This document shows positions 52,961-62,370 of a stretch of DNA of 64,000 nucleotides, one piece after another (position 1 is the stretch's first letter; every line of letters begins with the position of its first letter). The stretch covers positions 42,901 to 106,900 of the forward strand of contig JAPLDU010000001.1 in the NCBI GenBank assembly GCA_026391255.1. Reading direction: 5' to 3'. The stretch comes from Bacteroidia bacterium. GTDB lineage: Bacteria > Bacteroidota > Bacteroidia > Bacteroidales > JAPLDU01. The notes under the pieces are model-generated. The model worked only from the letters and a program-made list of their open reading frames with translations. It did no database searches and was not told where the DNA came from. The translations under genes were made by a program, and so were the position numbers.

Positions 52961-53350
52961 TTATAAAATGCTTGTAATCACTTCAAATTTTGGCGGGTTT
53001 GCAATGGTCTTTTTAACCTTGCATAAATCAGCAGCATTAATAACAGCTTCCTTGTATTTTTCAGGAAAATCAGCAGGGACCTGTATATCAATTTTAATAT
53101 TGGTTGGCAGACCTGTTTCCCGATTATATTCAGCAGTTTGAACGATTTTTATATTATCAGTTGCTATCTTCCTCTGGTCGCAGAATGATTTCACGTATAT
53201 ACCAGCACAAGTGCCAATTGAAGCTAAAAATAATTCAAAAGGCGAAGGTGCTGAATTTTCACCACCTTCTTTTACAGGCTGGTCAGTCCTGATTGTATGT
53301 TCGTGTAAATGGGCGGTAATTACTTTTCCGCCATCGAAAGTAACATCCAT
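52961..53350 (-). CDS. OsmC-family peroxide-detoxifying/thiol protein
   Basis: The 129-aa protein has the OsmC pattern PSPFELFLASIGTCAGIYVKSFC with the reactive Cys and a downstream Cys in ADLCKVKKTI. The family reduces organic peroxides or carries thiols. It is in a run with methyltransferase and NifX-like genes. Confidence 0.87.
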   Translation of the reverse strand: MDVTFDGGKVITAHLHEHTIRTDQPVKEGGENSAPSPFELFLASIGTCAGIYVKSFCDQRKIATDNIKIVQTAEYNRETGLPTNIKIDIQVPADFPEKYKEAVINAADLCKVKKTIANPPKFEVITSIL

Positions 53351-53398
53351 ATTAATAATTATTATTGATTAAAATTTGGTTAATATTTTATTGTATGA

Positions 53399-53824
53399 TC
53401 AAATCTGTTCAGTAATTGCCGGATTGAGATTTATCAGTTCAGTGCTTCCATACATTTTGCAATCGGTACATTTAATGTGATTTTCAGCGCCTTCAATTAA
53501 TTTATAGCACTTTTTACATCTGAACCATTCTTTTTCAAATTGATAACTTCCACCTTCAATTAAAATCGCTTTACCTTCTACAAATGCCTTGGTTATTGTC
53601 TTTAATGCTTTGTTGTAAACCCGTGTTAAAGTTGGCCTGGAGACATTCATCTGCTCTGCTGCCTGTTCCTGAGAAAGCATTTCATAATTAACCAATCTGG
53701 TACTTTCGTATTCCTCAAGAGTCAACCTGATAGTCTCCATTTTACACAATGGCATTCCAAAAGGTTTAAATCCCTTCATCAGAGGTGGCTCACAGATTTT
53801 CCTGTTTTTTTCCGGTCTTGCCAT
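53399..53824 (-). CDS. DUF134 HTH regulator with C-terminal zinc ribbon
   Basis: The 141-aa protein begins ARPEKNRKICEPPLMKGFKPFG, a DUF134 signature, followed by a sigma-70 region 4-like HTH (LSQEQAAEQMNVSRPTLTRVYNKALKTI). The last third carries CKKCYKLIEG and CTDCKMYG, a zinc-ribbon type. It likely senses a metal or redox cue for the NifX group. A palindrome in its own promoter suggests autorepression. Confidence 0.87.
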   Translation of the reverse strand: MARPEKNRKICEPPLMKGFKPFGMPLCKMETIRLTLEEYESTRLVNYEMLSQEQAAEQMNVSRPTLTRVYNKALKTITKAFVEGKAILIEGGSYQFEKEWFRCKKCYKLIEGAENHIKCTDCKMYGSTELINLNPAITEQI

Positions 53825-53866
53825 TAATCACTGATCATTTTGAAGTTCACAGATAAAATATTTTGG

Positions 53867-53897
53867 CAAAGATAATGAACCTACGTTCATAATAAAA
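53867..53897 (-). promoter_or_regulatory. Promoter of the DUF134 gene
   Basis: On the minus strand TTTT (3/4 match), 19 nt, TATCTTTG lies about 43 nt before the ATG at 53824. Confidence 0.5.
53875..53890. promoter_or_regulatory. Palindromic operator in the DUF134 promoter
   Basis: ATGAAC, 4 nt, GTTCAT is a perfect inverted repeat placed between the -33 and -7 elements, a position where a bound repressor would block transcription. Confidence 0.55.
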
Positions 53898-53912
53898 ATT
53901 CTTTGCTGATAT

Positions 53913-53932
53913 TTGTAAAATTTTTTTTACAA
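53913..53932. promoter_or_regulatory. AT-rich palindrome TTGTAAAA-N4-TTTTACAA
   Basis: An 8-bp perfect inverted repeat with TTTT between arms, about 90 nt upstream of the DUF134 start and 160 nt from the divergent FISUMP gene. It could be an operator or a weak hairpin. Confidence 0.35.
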
Positions 53933-54090
53933 TGGATGAATGGATAAGAAAATCTGAAACGAGACAATTTAGAGTCATTTTTCCAGGTATTATAAATAAC
54001 AATGATCGGCTTTACTATTTTTTACATTACCACCTCCATAAGATGTGGATTTTTAATTTGAAATAGTAGTAACTTTAAAACCAAATTAAT

Positions 54091-54780
54091 GTGAAACAGA
54101 TGTGCAAAATTTGGATTTACTCATTAGCTATAATGGGAATGTTATTAAGCAGTTGTAAAAATAATACGGGCAGTTGTAAACAAAATAAAGATACAGTTAC
54201 TGATATTGACGGCAATAAATATCATACCGCGACTATTGGTAGTCAGGAATGGATGGTGGAGAACCTTAAGACCACCAAATACAACAATGGCATAGCAATA
54301 CCGCTGGTGACTGATAATACTGCTTGGAGTAATTTAAGCACTCCCGGATATTGTTGGTCTGACAATGATTCTACCAACAAAAATACTTATGGAGCCTTGT
54401 ACAATTGGCACGCTGTAAATACAGGGAACCTTTGCCCGACTGGCTGGCACGTACCTACTGATAATGAATGGACAACATTGACTGATTATTTGGGAGGATT
54501 ACGTCTTGCCGGAGGTAAATTAAAGTCAAAAATAGACTGGTCCAGTCCTAACGACATCGAAACGACAAATAGTAGTTGTTTTTCAGCTCTTCCAGGTGGT
54601 CACTGTGAGTCTAATGGTTCATTTCAGGAAGTAGGCCGCCACGGATACTGGTGGTCATCATCTGAGTACGATATTAACAGTGCATGGATGCGCAGGATGA
54701 ATAACAGTAGTTCATGTGTATTCTGTAACAACTACCTTAAAATGAATGGGCTTTCAGTACGTTGCATCAGGGATAAATAG
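54091..54780 (+). CDS. FISUMP-domain lipoprotein
   Basis: The 229-aa protein has a lipobox ending LLSSC and then a Fib_succ_major (FISUMP) domain: DIDGNKYHTATIGSQEWMVENLKTTKYNNG, CPTGWHVPTDNEW, GGRLAGGKLK-like and WWSSSEY, SVRCIRDK at the end. These domains are common on Bacteroidota surface lipoproteins of unknown binding partner. The start is GTG at 54091 or ATG at 54100. The gene is isolated. Confidence 0.87.
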   Translation: MKQMCKIWIYSLAIMGMLLSSCKNNTGSCKQNKDTVTDIDGNKYHTATIGSQEWMVENLKTTKYNNGIAIPLVTDNTAWSNLSTPGYCWSDNDSTNKNTYGALYNWHAVNTGNLCPTGWHVPTDNEWTTLTDYLGGLRLAGGKLKSKIDWSSPNDIETTNSSCFSALPGGHCESNGSFQEVGRHGYWWSSSEYDINSAWMRRMNNSSSCVFCNNYLKMNGLSVRCIRDK

Positions 54781-54781
54781 A

Positions 54782-54886
54782 CTATTTTGATTTCTTTTTT
54801 GCAAATTCTTTGACTTCATCTGTTACCTTGTTTGAACAACCCTTGCTGACCTCTTCAATTTGTTTTTTCTGTTTATAATTTTGTCA
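54782..54886 (-). pseudogene. Possible gene remnant (open frame without start)
   Basis: On the minus strand 34 codons, stop included, remain open after a TGA. They encode KKQIEEVSKGCSNKVTDEVK and end with AKKKSK. The lack of an ATG and the coding-like Lys/Glu pattern suggest the 3' end of a decayed gene. I cannot identify the parent. Confidence 0.25.
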
Positions 54887-55177
54887 TTTAAGTCGGTTCC
54901 CGATGTACGTTTGACCCAAGCCATTTACAAGATAGACCATTAAATTCTTTGTTATATATTCAGTATTCAATTTCATATATAACATCCTATCTGGTATCTA
55001 CTCAATTTAATTATTGATATTTAATAATTAGGAACTGAAATCAGATAAAAAAATATTGGGGTCGGGTTGATTATTTTTGTTCATACATAACAATTGGTAC
55101 TTATTCAATAATTTAACATTCAACATAGCTATAAAATTTATGTCAATTACGATAATTAATAAATTAATAAAGTTGGA

Positions 55178-55211
55178 TTAACAAATAGTTAATATACGTG
55201 ATCTACTTTTG
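55178..55211 (+). promoter_or_regulatory. Candidate Pho-box promoter of the porin-pst-phoU operon
   Basis: TTAACA, 5 nt, TTAATA gives an 11-bp-period direct repeat. After 9 nt comes TACTTTTG, a -7 match. No -33 TTTG is seen at the right distance, so the repeat occupies the place of the missing element, as Pho boxes do in other bacteria. It lies about 225 nt before the porin start. Confidence 0.45.
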
Positions 55212-55436
55212 TCATGTTAAAAAACATATAATGTTTAAGCTTTGTATGATTTGAAAATAATATGTCGATGGAACCTAATAGAAGATATATAAAATTGAAG
55301 GAAATTTCTCCTGAAAAATAGCAATAATGCTTGTAATAGCCAAATTGCCACACTGATACAGAATGAAATAAATATTTACCATATATAAAATTATAAATAA
55401 TATTGAAACTAAATCTCTAATCTAATTTTAATTATA

Positions 55437-56579
55437 ATGAAAACAACGATTTATTTAATTGCAGCAATCTTTTTTATGATTAGCACATCCTATGCGCAGG
55501 ATGCTACTAAAAATGACTTTATCCCATCGGGAAAAGTCTGGGGATATGCATTTGGTGATTATTACATGAAATTACATGCAGATTCTCTTAACAGGGGAAA
55601 AACACAATATGCAAATATGCCTAAAAGTTCTAATTCATTTGAATTCAGGCGTGTTTACCTTGGTTATGATTATAACATCAGTCCAAAATTCTCATCCGAA
55701 TTTCTGTTGTCATATGAAGGTACAACTTTAAGTGATGGAGTGACCCGGACAGTATTTATTAAAAGTGCAAATATCCGGTGGAACAATATTCTACCTAATA
55801 CTGATTTGATTTTCGGGCAGTCGGCTACGCCCGGATTCCCGGGATCAACTGAGAAAGTCTGGGGTTACCGTTCAATTGAAAAAACGATAACGGATATGAG
55901 GGGTGTCTGCAGTTCAAATGATGTTGGAATTGCACTGAAAAGTAAACTTATTTCCAATGATAACACTGAATTGGGGATTCATTTTATGGTTGGTAACGGA
56001 ACAGGCCAGAAATTAGAATCTGACAGGTTTAAAAAATTGTATGGAGAAATATATGCATTAATACTGAACAAAAAGATACTTATCGATTTATATGGTGATT
56101 TCAACCGTGACCAGCTTGATCCATATCATAAAAGCCGTATGACTATGAAAGCTTCTCTTGCTTATATCTCCGATATGATCAATGGTGGTATTGAAATCTA
56201 TAACCAGGCCCAGCAGAATTATGTTATCAATGCAGATTCCCCAACAGGTACAAAAGATACTACCAACGCAATATCATTTGGTGTTTCTGTTTTTGTTAAC
56301 GGGAAAATCATTAAAGATAAACTTAGATATTTTGCACGCTACGATATGTATAATCCGGATAATTCTTTTAAAGCTGATAAATATTACTTCAGCGGCGGTT
56401 TACCAAATACTGAATCATTTATCACTGCCGGAATAGATTATATACCTGCCAAAAATATTCATATTATGCCCAATATTTGGTACGATTCATATAATAACAG
56501 AACGAGTGGTGTGACAGGTTTGACAAAGAGTGATTATGATATGGTTGCCAGACTGACTATATGGTACATTTTCAAATAA
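55437..56579 (+). CDS. Phosphate-selective porin (OprO/OprP-like)
   Basis: The 380-aa protein has a signal peptide ending SYAQD, then beta-barrel strands such as NSFEFRRVYLGYDYNISPKFSSEF, INGGIEIYNQA-like and PNIWYDSYNNRTS. The FRRVYLG motif and barrel order fit the OprO/OprP family. Directly before pstS it would bring phosphate across the outer membrane. Confidence 0.82.
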   Translation: MKTTIYLIAAIFFMISTSYAQDATKNDFIPSGKVWGYAFGDYYMKLHADSLNRGKTQYANMPKSSNSFEFRRVYLGYDYNISPKFSSEFLLSYEGTTLSDGVTRTVFIKSANIRWNNILPNTDLIFGQSATPGFPGSTEKVWGYRSIEKTITDMRGVCSSNDVGIALKSKLISNDNTELGIHFMVGNGTGQKLESDRFKKLYGEIYALILNKKILIDLYGDFNRDQLDPYHKSRMTMKASLAYISDMINGGIEIYNQAQQNYVINADSPTGTKDTTNAISFGVSVFVNGKIIKDKLRYFARYDMYNPDNSFKADKYYFSGGLPNTESFITAGIDYIPAKNIHIMPNIWYDSYNNRTSGVTGLTKSDYDMVARLTIWYIFK

Positions 56580-56626
56580 TAATAAATAAATTTCAGTACA
56601 AATAAATTATAATTAAAAATATTAAA

Positions 56627-57706
56627 ATGAAAACTTTTAAATCAGCATTATCAATAGTTATTTTAACAGCTGTAATAATTATAGCAATGGCATTTTCCAA
56701 TACCAAAAATGAAAATGCGAAAATGACCGGTTCATCAGATATTGAACTTACCGCCGCCGGCGCCACATTCCCTTATCCTTTGTATTCAAAATTGTTTTAT
56801 GAATATAATAAGCAAACGGGTGTAAAAGTGAATTACCAATCCATTGGTTCAGGCGGAGGGATCAAACAACTTCAGTCAAAAACCGTAGACTTTGGCGCTT
56901 CAGATGCTCCTATGAGTGATGAAGAATTACAAACATCCCCCGGAGCAATAGTTCATATCCCGACCTGCCTTGGCGCTGTTGTTGTGACCTATAATCTTAC
57001 AGGCAATCCTGTATTAGCACTGACTTCTGATGTTGTTGCTGATATTTTCCTTGGAAAAATCACCAAATGGAATGACAAACGTATCCAAGGAATCAACCCT
57101 GGTGTAAAACTTCCTGACCTTGCAATTTCAATCATTCATCGTTCAGATGGAAGCGGAACTACATACATATTCAGTGATTATTTATCAAAAGTCAGTGACA
57201 GTTGGAAAAACAAACCCGGTACGGGTAAATCGCTTGACTGGCCGGTTGGTATCGGGGCAAAAGGTAATGAAGGTGTCAGCGGATTAGTAAAACAAACTCC
57301 GGGTAGTATAGGATATGTGGAACTTATTTATGCCATCCAGAATAAAATGCCATTTGCCAAATTAAAAAACAAGAGTGGTAATTTTGTGGAAGCTTCTCTT
57401 AAATCTGTAAGCGCTTCAGCTGATGTTTCCATTCCTGCCGATGCAAGGGTCTCCCTTACCAATACTGATGCTAAAGATGGTTATCCTATCAGTAGTTTTA
57501 CATATATACTTGTTTATAAAGATCAAAAATATGGTACACGTTCAGAATCTCAGGCAAAATCAACTATAGATTTAATCTGGTGGATGATTCATAATTGCAA
57601 ACAATATGCAGAACCTCTCAACTATTCATCTCTTCCTGTTGCTGCGTTAAAAATAGCTGAAGCAAATCTGAAATCTGTGATGTATGGAAATAAGAAATTA
57701 TTGTAA
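56627..57706 (+). CDS. pstS: Phosphate ABC transporter substrate-binding protein PstS
   Basis: The 359-aa protein has an N-terminal hydrophobic signal segment (IVILTAVIIIAMAF). Phosphate-binding motifs are AAGATFPYPLYSK, YQSIGSGGGIKQLQ, VDFGASDAPMSD and HRSDGSGTTYIFSDYL. It binds phosphate in the periplasm for PstCAB. It lies 47 nt after the porin gene and 126 nt before pstC, with hairpins in between. Confidence 0.95.
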   Translation: MKTFKSALSIVILTAVIIIAMAFSNTKNENAKMTGSSDIELTAAGATFPYPLYSKLFYEYNKQTGVKVNYQSIGSGGGIKQLQSKTVDFGASDAPMSDEELQTSPGAIVHIPTCLGAVVVTYNLTGNPVLALTSDVVADIFLGKITKWNDKRIQGINPGVKLPDLAISIIHRSDGSGTTYIFSDYLSKVSDSWKNKPGTGKSLDWPVGIGAKGNEGVSGLVKQTPGSIGYVELIYAIQNKMPFAKLKNKSGNFVEASLKSVSASADVSIPADARVSLTNTDAKDGYPISSFTYILVYKDQKYGTRSESQAKSTIDLIWWMIHNCKQYAEPLNYSSLPVAALKIAEANLKSVMYGNKKLL

Positions 57707-57792
57707 TATATAGCTCTCTCATTATTTTAATAATTGCAAATAAAACATATATAATCCGAAATGATTTTTTCGGAAAGTCATTGAACGATCTT

Positions 57793-57819
57793 AGGGCAAT
57801 CCTCCGTGGGATTGCCTTT
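57793..57819 (+). terminator. Hairpin between pstS and pstC
   Basis: GGCAATCC/GGATTGCC with a 6-nt loop is followed by TTTATAG. A second small stem TCCGAAA/TTTCGGA lies 25 nt upstream. Partial termination here would make more PstS than membrane subunits. Confidence 0.6.
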
Positions 57820-57832
57820 ATAGTAAAATAAT

Positions 57833-58735
57833 ATGCCAATTACAACCGATCAGCAGATAAAAGGAATAAATTTTTCGGAATTTGCATTCCGGAAAATATT
57901 ATTCATTTCAGCAATCAGTATTGTCATATTGTTATTTTGTTTTTTTCTGACACTTGTTGCTTCTTCACTTCCTTCAATTAATACAATCGGTATAAAATTT
58001 ATTTATGGGGTCACCTGGGACCCGGTCTCTGATAAATTCGGAGGATTCCCTTTTTTAGCCGGCACACTATTTACCTCTTTACTTGCTTTAATCATTGCAA
58101 TTCCTTTTTCTTTATCTGTCGCATTATTCCTTGGGGAATATTTTCGCACAGGGTTAATTTCAGCAATTTTTAAGAATATTGTTGAATTACTGGCTGCAAT
58201 TCCATCTGTAATATACGGTTTTTGGGGTTTATTTGTCCTTGTACCATTAATCCGTTCCCTTGAAACAAAAATAGGGGTGGCTCCTTATGGCGTGGGTATT
58301 TTAACCTCTTCAATAATATTGTCTATTATGATCGTACCTTATGCAGTTTCACTCACAGTACAGGTAATCACACTTGTTCCTGCAGACCTTAAAGAAGCTG
58401 CATATTCACTTGGCGCTACAAGGCTTGAAGTAATCAGGAATATCATTCTCCCCTATACCCGTTCCGGAATTTTTGCCGGGATACTTCTTGCTCTTGGTCG
58501 CGCACTCGGTGAAACTATGGCTGTTACAATGCTTATTGGCAATTCTCATATCGTACCTGTTAGTATTTTTAGTCCGGGCAATACAATGGCCAGCGTTATT
58601 GCGAACGAATTTACAGAAGCCACAGGAAAAATATACCTTTCTGCACTTATAGAAATGGGATTATTCCTGTTCCTGGTCACTACTATCATTAATATTATCG
58701 GGAGAAGCGTAATAAAACGATTTTCAATAAGCTAA
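57833..58735 (+). CDS. pstC: Phosphate ABC transporter permease PstC
   Basis: The 300-aa permease has six transmembrane helices and the EAA-type loop LKEAAYSLGATRLEVIRNIILPY. GRALGETMAVTMLIGN matches PstC. Its stop overlaps the pstA start by one base. Confidence 0.94.
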   Translation: MPITTDQQIKGINFSEFAFRKILFISAISIVILLFCFFLTLVASSLPSINTIGIKFIYGVTWDPVSDKFGGFPFLAGTLFTSLLALIIAIPFSLSVALFLGEYFRTGLISAIFKNIVELLAAIPSVIYGFWGLFVLVPLIRSLETKIGVAPYGVGILTSSIILSIMIVPYAVSLTVQVITLVPADLKEAAYSLGATRLEVIRNIILPYTRSGIFAGILLALGRALGETMAVTMLIGNSHIVPVSIFSPGNTMASVIANEFTEATGKIYLSALIEMGLFLFLVTTIINIIGRSVIKRFSIS

Positions 58736-59580
58736 TGGTAACAACTATTAAATACAGGGAATTTAAAAATAAATTATTTAAAGTAATAATTATTCTTTTG
58801 ACAACGGTTTGCACATTGCCATTGCTTCTGGTGCTTTACAAGATATTCAGGGAGGGTATATCTGCAATAAATTGGGATTTTTTTGTAAATCTTCCGAAAC
58901 CGGTTGGTGAAACAGGAGGAGGAATTGTCAATGCCCTTATCGGAAGCGTGCTACTTATTCTTGTAGCATCGGTCATTTCCATTCCATTAGGTGTTTTTAC
59001 CGGTATATATTTAAGCGAATACAGGAATACTAAACTGTCTTACTTTACACTATTATCAGTCGATGTTTTAACGGGAGTTCCTTCAATAGTTATTGGTATT
59101 ATAATTTACCTATGGGTAGTAAAGACAATGGGAGGATTTTCGGCTATTTCAGGAAGTATTGCTCTTTCGGTTATGATGCTTCCTTCCATTATTAAATCAA
59201 CTGAAGAAACACTGAAATTAATTCCCAATACTTTAAAAGAAGCATCCCTGTCCTTAGGCGTCCCTTATTACCGAACGATATTAAAGGTAATTCTTCCCGC
59301 AGGAATAACGGGAATTTTATCAGGTATAATACTCAGCATCGCAAGAGTCGCGGGAGAAACAGCCCCGCTATTGTTTACTGCATTTGGAAATCCATTTATC
59401 AATACTAATATCCTGAAGCCAATCAGCAGTCTGCCTGCAATCATATTTAATTATGCCATAAGTCCTTATGAAGACTGGCATAAATTAGCTTGGGGGGCAT
59501 CTTTTGTATTAATAATTATTGTTTTATTTCTGAACATTATCACAAAAATTGCCCAGAGAAAATGGAAGGTACAATTTTAA
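58735..59580 (+). CDS. pstA: Phosphate ABC transporter permease PstA
   Basis: The 281-aa permease has six helices and the loop [28 protein letters not shown], with [17 protein letters not shown] typical of PstA. The 3' end overlaps pstB by 19 nt. Confidence 0.94.
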   Translation: MVTTIKYREFKNKLFKVIIILLTTVCTLPLLLVLYKIFREGISAINWDFFVNLPKPVGETGGGIVNALIGSVLLILVASVISIPLGVFTGIYLSEYRNTKLSYFTLLSVDVLTGVPSIVIGIIIYLWVVKTMGGFSAISGSIALSVMMLPSIIKSTEETLKLIPNTLKEASLSLGVPYYRTILKVILPAGITGILSGIILSIARVAGETAPLLFTAFGNPFINTNILKPISSLPAIIFNYAISPYEDWHKLAWGASFVLIIIVLFLNIITKIAQRKWKVQF

Positions 59581-60320
59581 AAACATTCAATTTTAGCGCT
59601 AATTTCGGAGAATCCCAGGTTCTGAAAAACATCAGTATTGAAATTAACCGGAATGAGGTCGTTGCTGTGATGGGACCCTCAGGTTGCGGGAAAACTACTT
59701 TTATCCGTTGTATCAACCGTATGCACGAACTGACGCAGGGAGCAACCGTGAATGGTGACATCAGGGTTGATGATAACAGTATTTATACAATGAACCTCAT
59801 TGTTTTAAGAAGAAAAATCGGAATGGTTTTTCAACACCCAAATCCTTTTCCTACCATGAGTATCTACCAAAACGTGGTTGCCGGATATTTGCTGAACGGG
59901 ATCAAATTAAAAAAAACTGAACGTGACGAAGTAGTAGAAAGATCACTTAAAAGAGTAGCATTGTGGGATGAAGTAAAAGATGACCTGCATAAAAAGGGGA
60001 CATTCCTGTCAGGCGGACAACAGCAACGCTTATGTATTGCGAGATCAATTTCGATGAATCCGGAAATACTCTTACTCGATGAGCCAACTTCTGCCCTGGA
60101 TCCTATTTCAACTGCAAAAATTGAAGAACTAATTTTTGAATTGAAAAAAAATTATACCATTATTATTGTAACGCACAATATGCAGCAAGCAGGAAGGATA
60201 AGCGATAGAACAGCATTCTTTTATCTTGGTGAATTACTTGAATTCAATGATACAACTGAATTATTTATAAATCCCAAGCATGAAAAAACACAGAATTATA
60301 TTACCGGAAGGTTTGGTTGA
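59562..60320 (+). CDS. pstB: Phosphate ABC transporter ATP-binding protein PstB
   Basis: The 252-aa ATPase has Walker [11 protein letters not shown]-loop FQHPNPFP, signature [15 protein letters not shown], Walker [13 protein letters not shown] and H-loop THNMQQA. The ATG at 59562 is chosen because it gives the usual PstB length; the longer ORF from 59490 would extend deep into pstA. Confidence 0.95.
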   Translation: MEGTILKTFNFSANFGESQVLKNISIEINRNEVVAVMGPSGCGKTTFIRCINRMHELTQGATVNGDIRVDDNSIYTMNLIVLRRKIGMVFQHPNPFPTMSIYQNVVAGYLLNGIKLKKTERDEVVERSLKRVALWDEVKDDLHKKGTFLSGGQQQRLCIARSISMNPEILLLDEPTSALDPISTAKIEELIFELKKNYTIIIVTHNMQQAGRISDRTAFFYLGELLEFNDTTELFINPKHEKTQNYITGRFG

Positions 60321-60350
60321 TAATTTCAACAATTAAATAAAAATAAAAAA

Positions 60351-61031
60351 ATGACTCATTTAGAAGAACAGATACAAATGCTGAAAGCAAGCACAGTTGA
60401 AATGTGGCATCTGGTAATCAGCCAGCTGAGCAAATCACAGGCAGCCGTTAAGGATTTTGATAAAAGCATTGTTCATAATATACAGGTGAACGAAAAAATG
60501 GTTGATACCTACGAATTGAAAATTGATAAAGATTGTGAAAATATTATTGCACTTTTTAATCCTGTGGCTATCGATCTCAGGTTTGTCCTTGCCGTTTTAA
60601 AAATAAATTATAACCTGGAAAGGATCGGTGATTATGCCTATGGTATTTCAAAATTGCTCGATGATATGGATTCCCCGTTTTCAGATGAATTATTGAAGTC
60701 TTGCAGGATTTCTGAAATGTTTGATATTAGTATTGAATTGCTGATAGAAACACTTATTTCTTTCGAAAACGAAAATAAACAACTTACCAAAACCATTATT
60801 GGTAAAGAAAAACCCCACAACAAAATAAATAAAGATGCTATTGAAAAAATTGCAGAATACAAAAATAACACACCCGGTGAAATTAAAATGACCATGAAAA
60901 CCCTGGCAATCATACTGAAATTGGAAAGAGTGATTGACCATATTCAAAACATAGCCGAAGAGATGATTTTCCACATGGAAGCCAGGGTACTGAAACACGA
61001 TAAAAAAGGAAAAAAGGAAATCAGTCGGTAA
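60351..61031 (+). CDS. phoU: Phosphate uptake regulator PhoU
   Basis: The 226-aa helical protein has two PhoU repeats, with NPVAIDLRFVLAVLKINYNLERIGDYAYGI and later ILKLERVIDHIQNIAEEMIFHMEA carrying acidic metal-binding residues. It usually links Pst transport with PhoR signalling. It closes the operon, followed by a convergent terminator. Confidence 0.94.
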   Translation: MTHLEEQIQMLKASTVEMWHLVISQLSKSQAAVKDFDKSIVHNIQVNEKMVDTYELKIDKDCENIIALFNPVAIDLRFVLAVLKINYNLERIGDYAYGISKLLDDMDSPFSDELLKSCRISEMFDISIELLIETLISFENENKQLTKTIIGKEKPHNKINKDAIEKIAEYKNNTPGEIKMTMKTLAIILKLERVIDHIQNIAEEMIFHMEARVLKHDKKGKKEISR

Positions 61032-61037
61032 TATTTG

Positions 61038-61099
61038 TGTAAAAAGCAAACTTTCATTTTCCAGTTTGATTCCTGGTAAGGAAAGGATTGCTTTTTACA
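61038..61099. terminator. Bidirectional hairpin between phoU and the OmpA-family gene
   Basis: A 12-bp perfect stem TGTAAAAAGCAA/TTGCTTTTTACA encloses an inner CCAG/CTGG stem. Convergent genes lie on both sides. Confidence 0.65.
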
Positions 61100-61140
61100 A
61101 AAATTATATGAAATTGATTATGATGGGTTATCTTATAAAA

Positions 61141-62004
61141 TTACTTTTTCACCAACAATTTGAAAAACTGATCCAGTTGTGGTAAAATGATAATTCGTGT
61201 CCTGCGGTTAAGTGCCCTGCCATCAGCACTATTGTTTGATGCTATAGGATCATATTTTCCATGACCTGCTGCAGTCATTCTCAATGGATCAATTTTGTAT
61301 TTGTCCTGCAATATTCTCACTACTGATGTAGCCCGTTTCACACTTAAATCCCAATTGTCAAATAATATCGGATTGTGGATGGGAACGCTGTCCGTGTGTC
61401 CTTCAACCATTAAATCAAGGTCAGGATGAGCATTCAGTACATTTGCTATTTTACTTAACACCTTTTTGGCATTTTCTGTAACTGTATATTGACCACTGTT
61501 AAACAGTAATTTATCCGATAAGTCAATATAAATTACTCCTTTTTCTACTTTAATATTGATATCCTTGTCATTAATATCACCTAAACTGCTTTTGAGATTC
61601 ATCACAAGAATCATGTTCAATGAATCTTTACGCATAATAGCTGACTGAAGGTTTTTGATATATGCTTCCCTTTCAGAAAGAGTTTTTAATGATTCCTTCA
61701 TGCTTTCTGCTTGTTTGCCTGATAAAACTGACATATCCTGCAGTGTGCTCAACACTTGATTACTGCTTTTTTTCAGATAGGCCACCTGTTCAGCAAGGGA
61801 TTTGTTTTGATTGACCAGTTCAGTATTTGAGGCGTTTAAGTTCATATTCTCCTGTTTCATTTTTTCAGTTAGTGTCGCGCAATCTTTCTGATCTGAAAGT
61901 GATTTCTGATACTTGGAATCAAGAGTTGTATACTTTTTGGAACTTACGCATGATAACATTAGCGTTGAAAGTCCAATAACGAACAGATAAATTATTGTTT
62001 TCAT
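61141..62004 (-). CDS. OmpA-family lipoprotein
   Basis: The 287-aa protein has a lipobox LSC near residue 19, a coiled-coil-like stretch (residues about 30-130) and a C-terminal OmpA/peptidoglycan-binding domain: LLFNSGQYTVTENAKKVLSKIA, VEGHTDSVPI, DNWDLSVKRATSVVRIL, GRALNRRTRIIILP. It anchors the outer membrane to peptidoglycan. It is a single gene, convergent with phoU. Confidence 0.9.
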   Translation of the reverse strand: MKTIIYLFVIGLSTLMLSCVSSKKYTTLDSKYQKSLSDQKDCATLTEKMKQENMNLNASNTELVNQNKSLAEQVAYLKKSSNQVLSTLQDMSVLSGKQAESMKESLKTLSEREAYIKNLQSAIMRKDSLNMILVMNLKSSLGDINDKDINIKVEKGVIYIDLSDKLLFNSGQYTVTENAKKVLSKIANVLNAHPDLDLMVEGHTDSVPIHNPILFDNWDLSVKRATSVVRILQDKYKIDPLRMTAAGHGKYDPIASNNSADGRALNRRTRIIILPQLDQFFKLLVKK

Positions 62005-62370
62005 CGCATTATAATATAATTAGTCAACAATTAATTAATAAACCTATTTTTAAAAAATCAAACGGGATTCATATTAAAATGTTATTAAAATAATATTTTT
62101 TAAGATTCCGTTAACCCTCTTTTCATTCAGGTGAATTAAAGCTCGGGGTTGTAGTATTTATGCCGGCATATCTAAAGGATTCCTATTACTATGTAACAAA
62201 GCATACTTCTAATATGCACCATCATTAATTCCCTTTACAGATATTATTTTCCCATTTGAATTCTTAACATCATTTAACATTTACTGAGAAGGGAATAAGT
62301 CTGATTATAATTTAACTTAGTTTTTTGATACTATCGGTAATACATTCCTTTGCCTTTGCCCATGCAAGGT
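62005..62370. other. Gap of 366 nt without a recognised gene
   Basis: AT-rich sequence between two minus-strand genes. No promoter of the TAnnTTTG type, tRNA or clear terminator was found. Confidence 0.45.

Larger units (their letters stand above)
54781..55436. other. Intergenic gap with possible ORF remnant and Pho-box promoter
   Basis: No complete gene is seen in about 650 bp. A short open frame without start lies at its left edge (see next entry), and a candidate Pho-box promoter at 55178-55211 lies upstream of a leader of about 220 nt before the porin gene. Confidence 0.5.
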
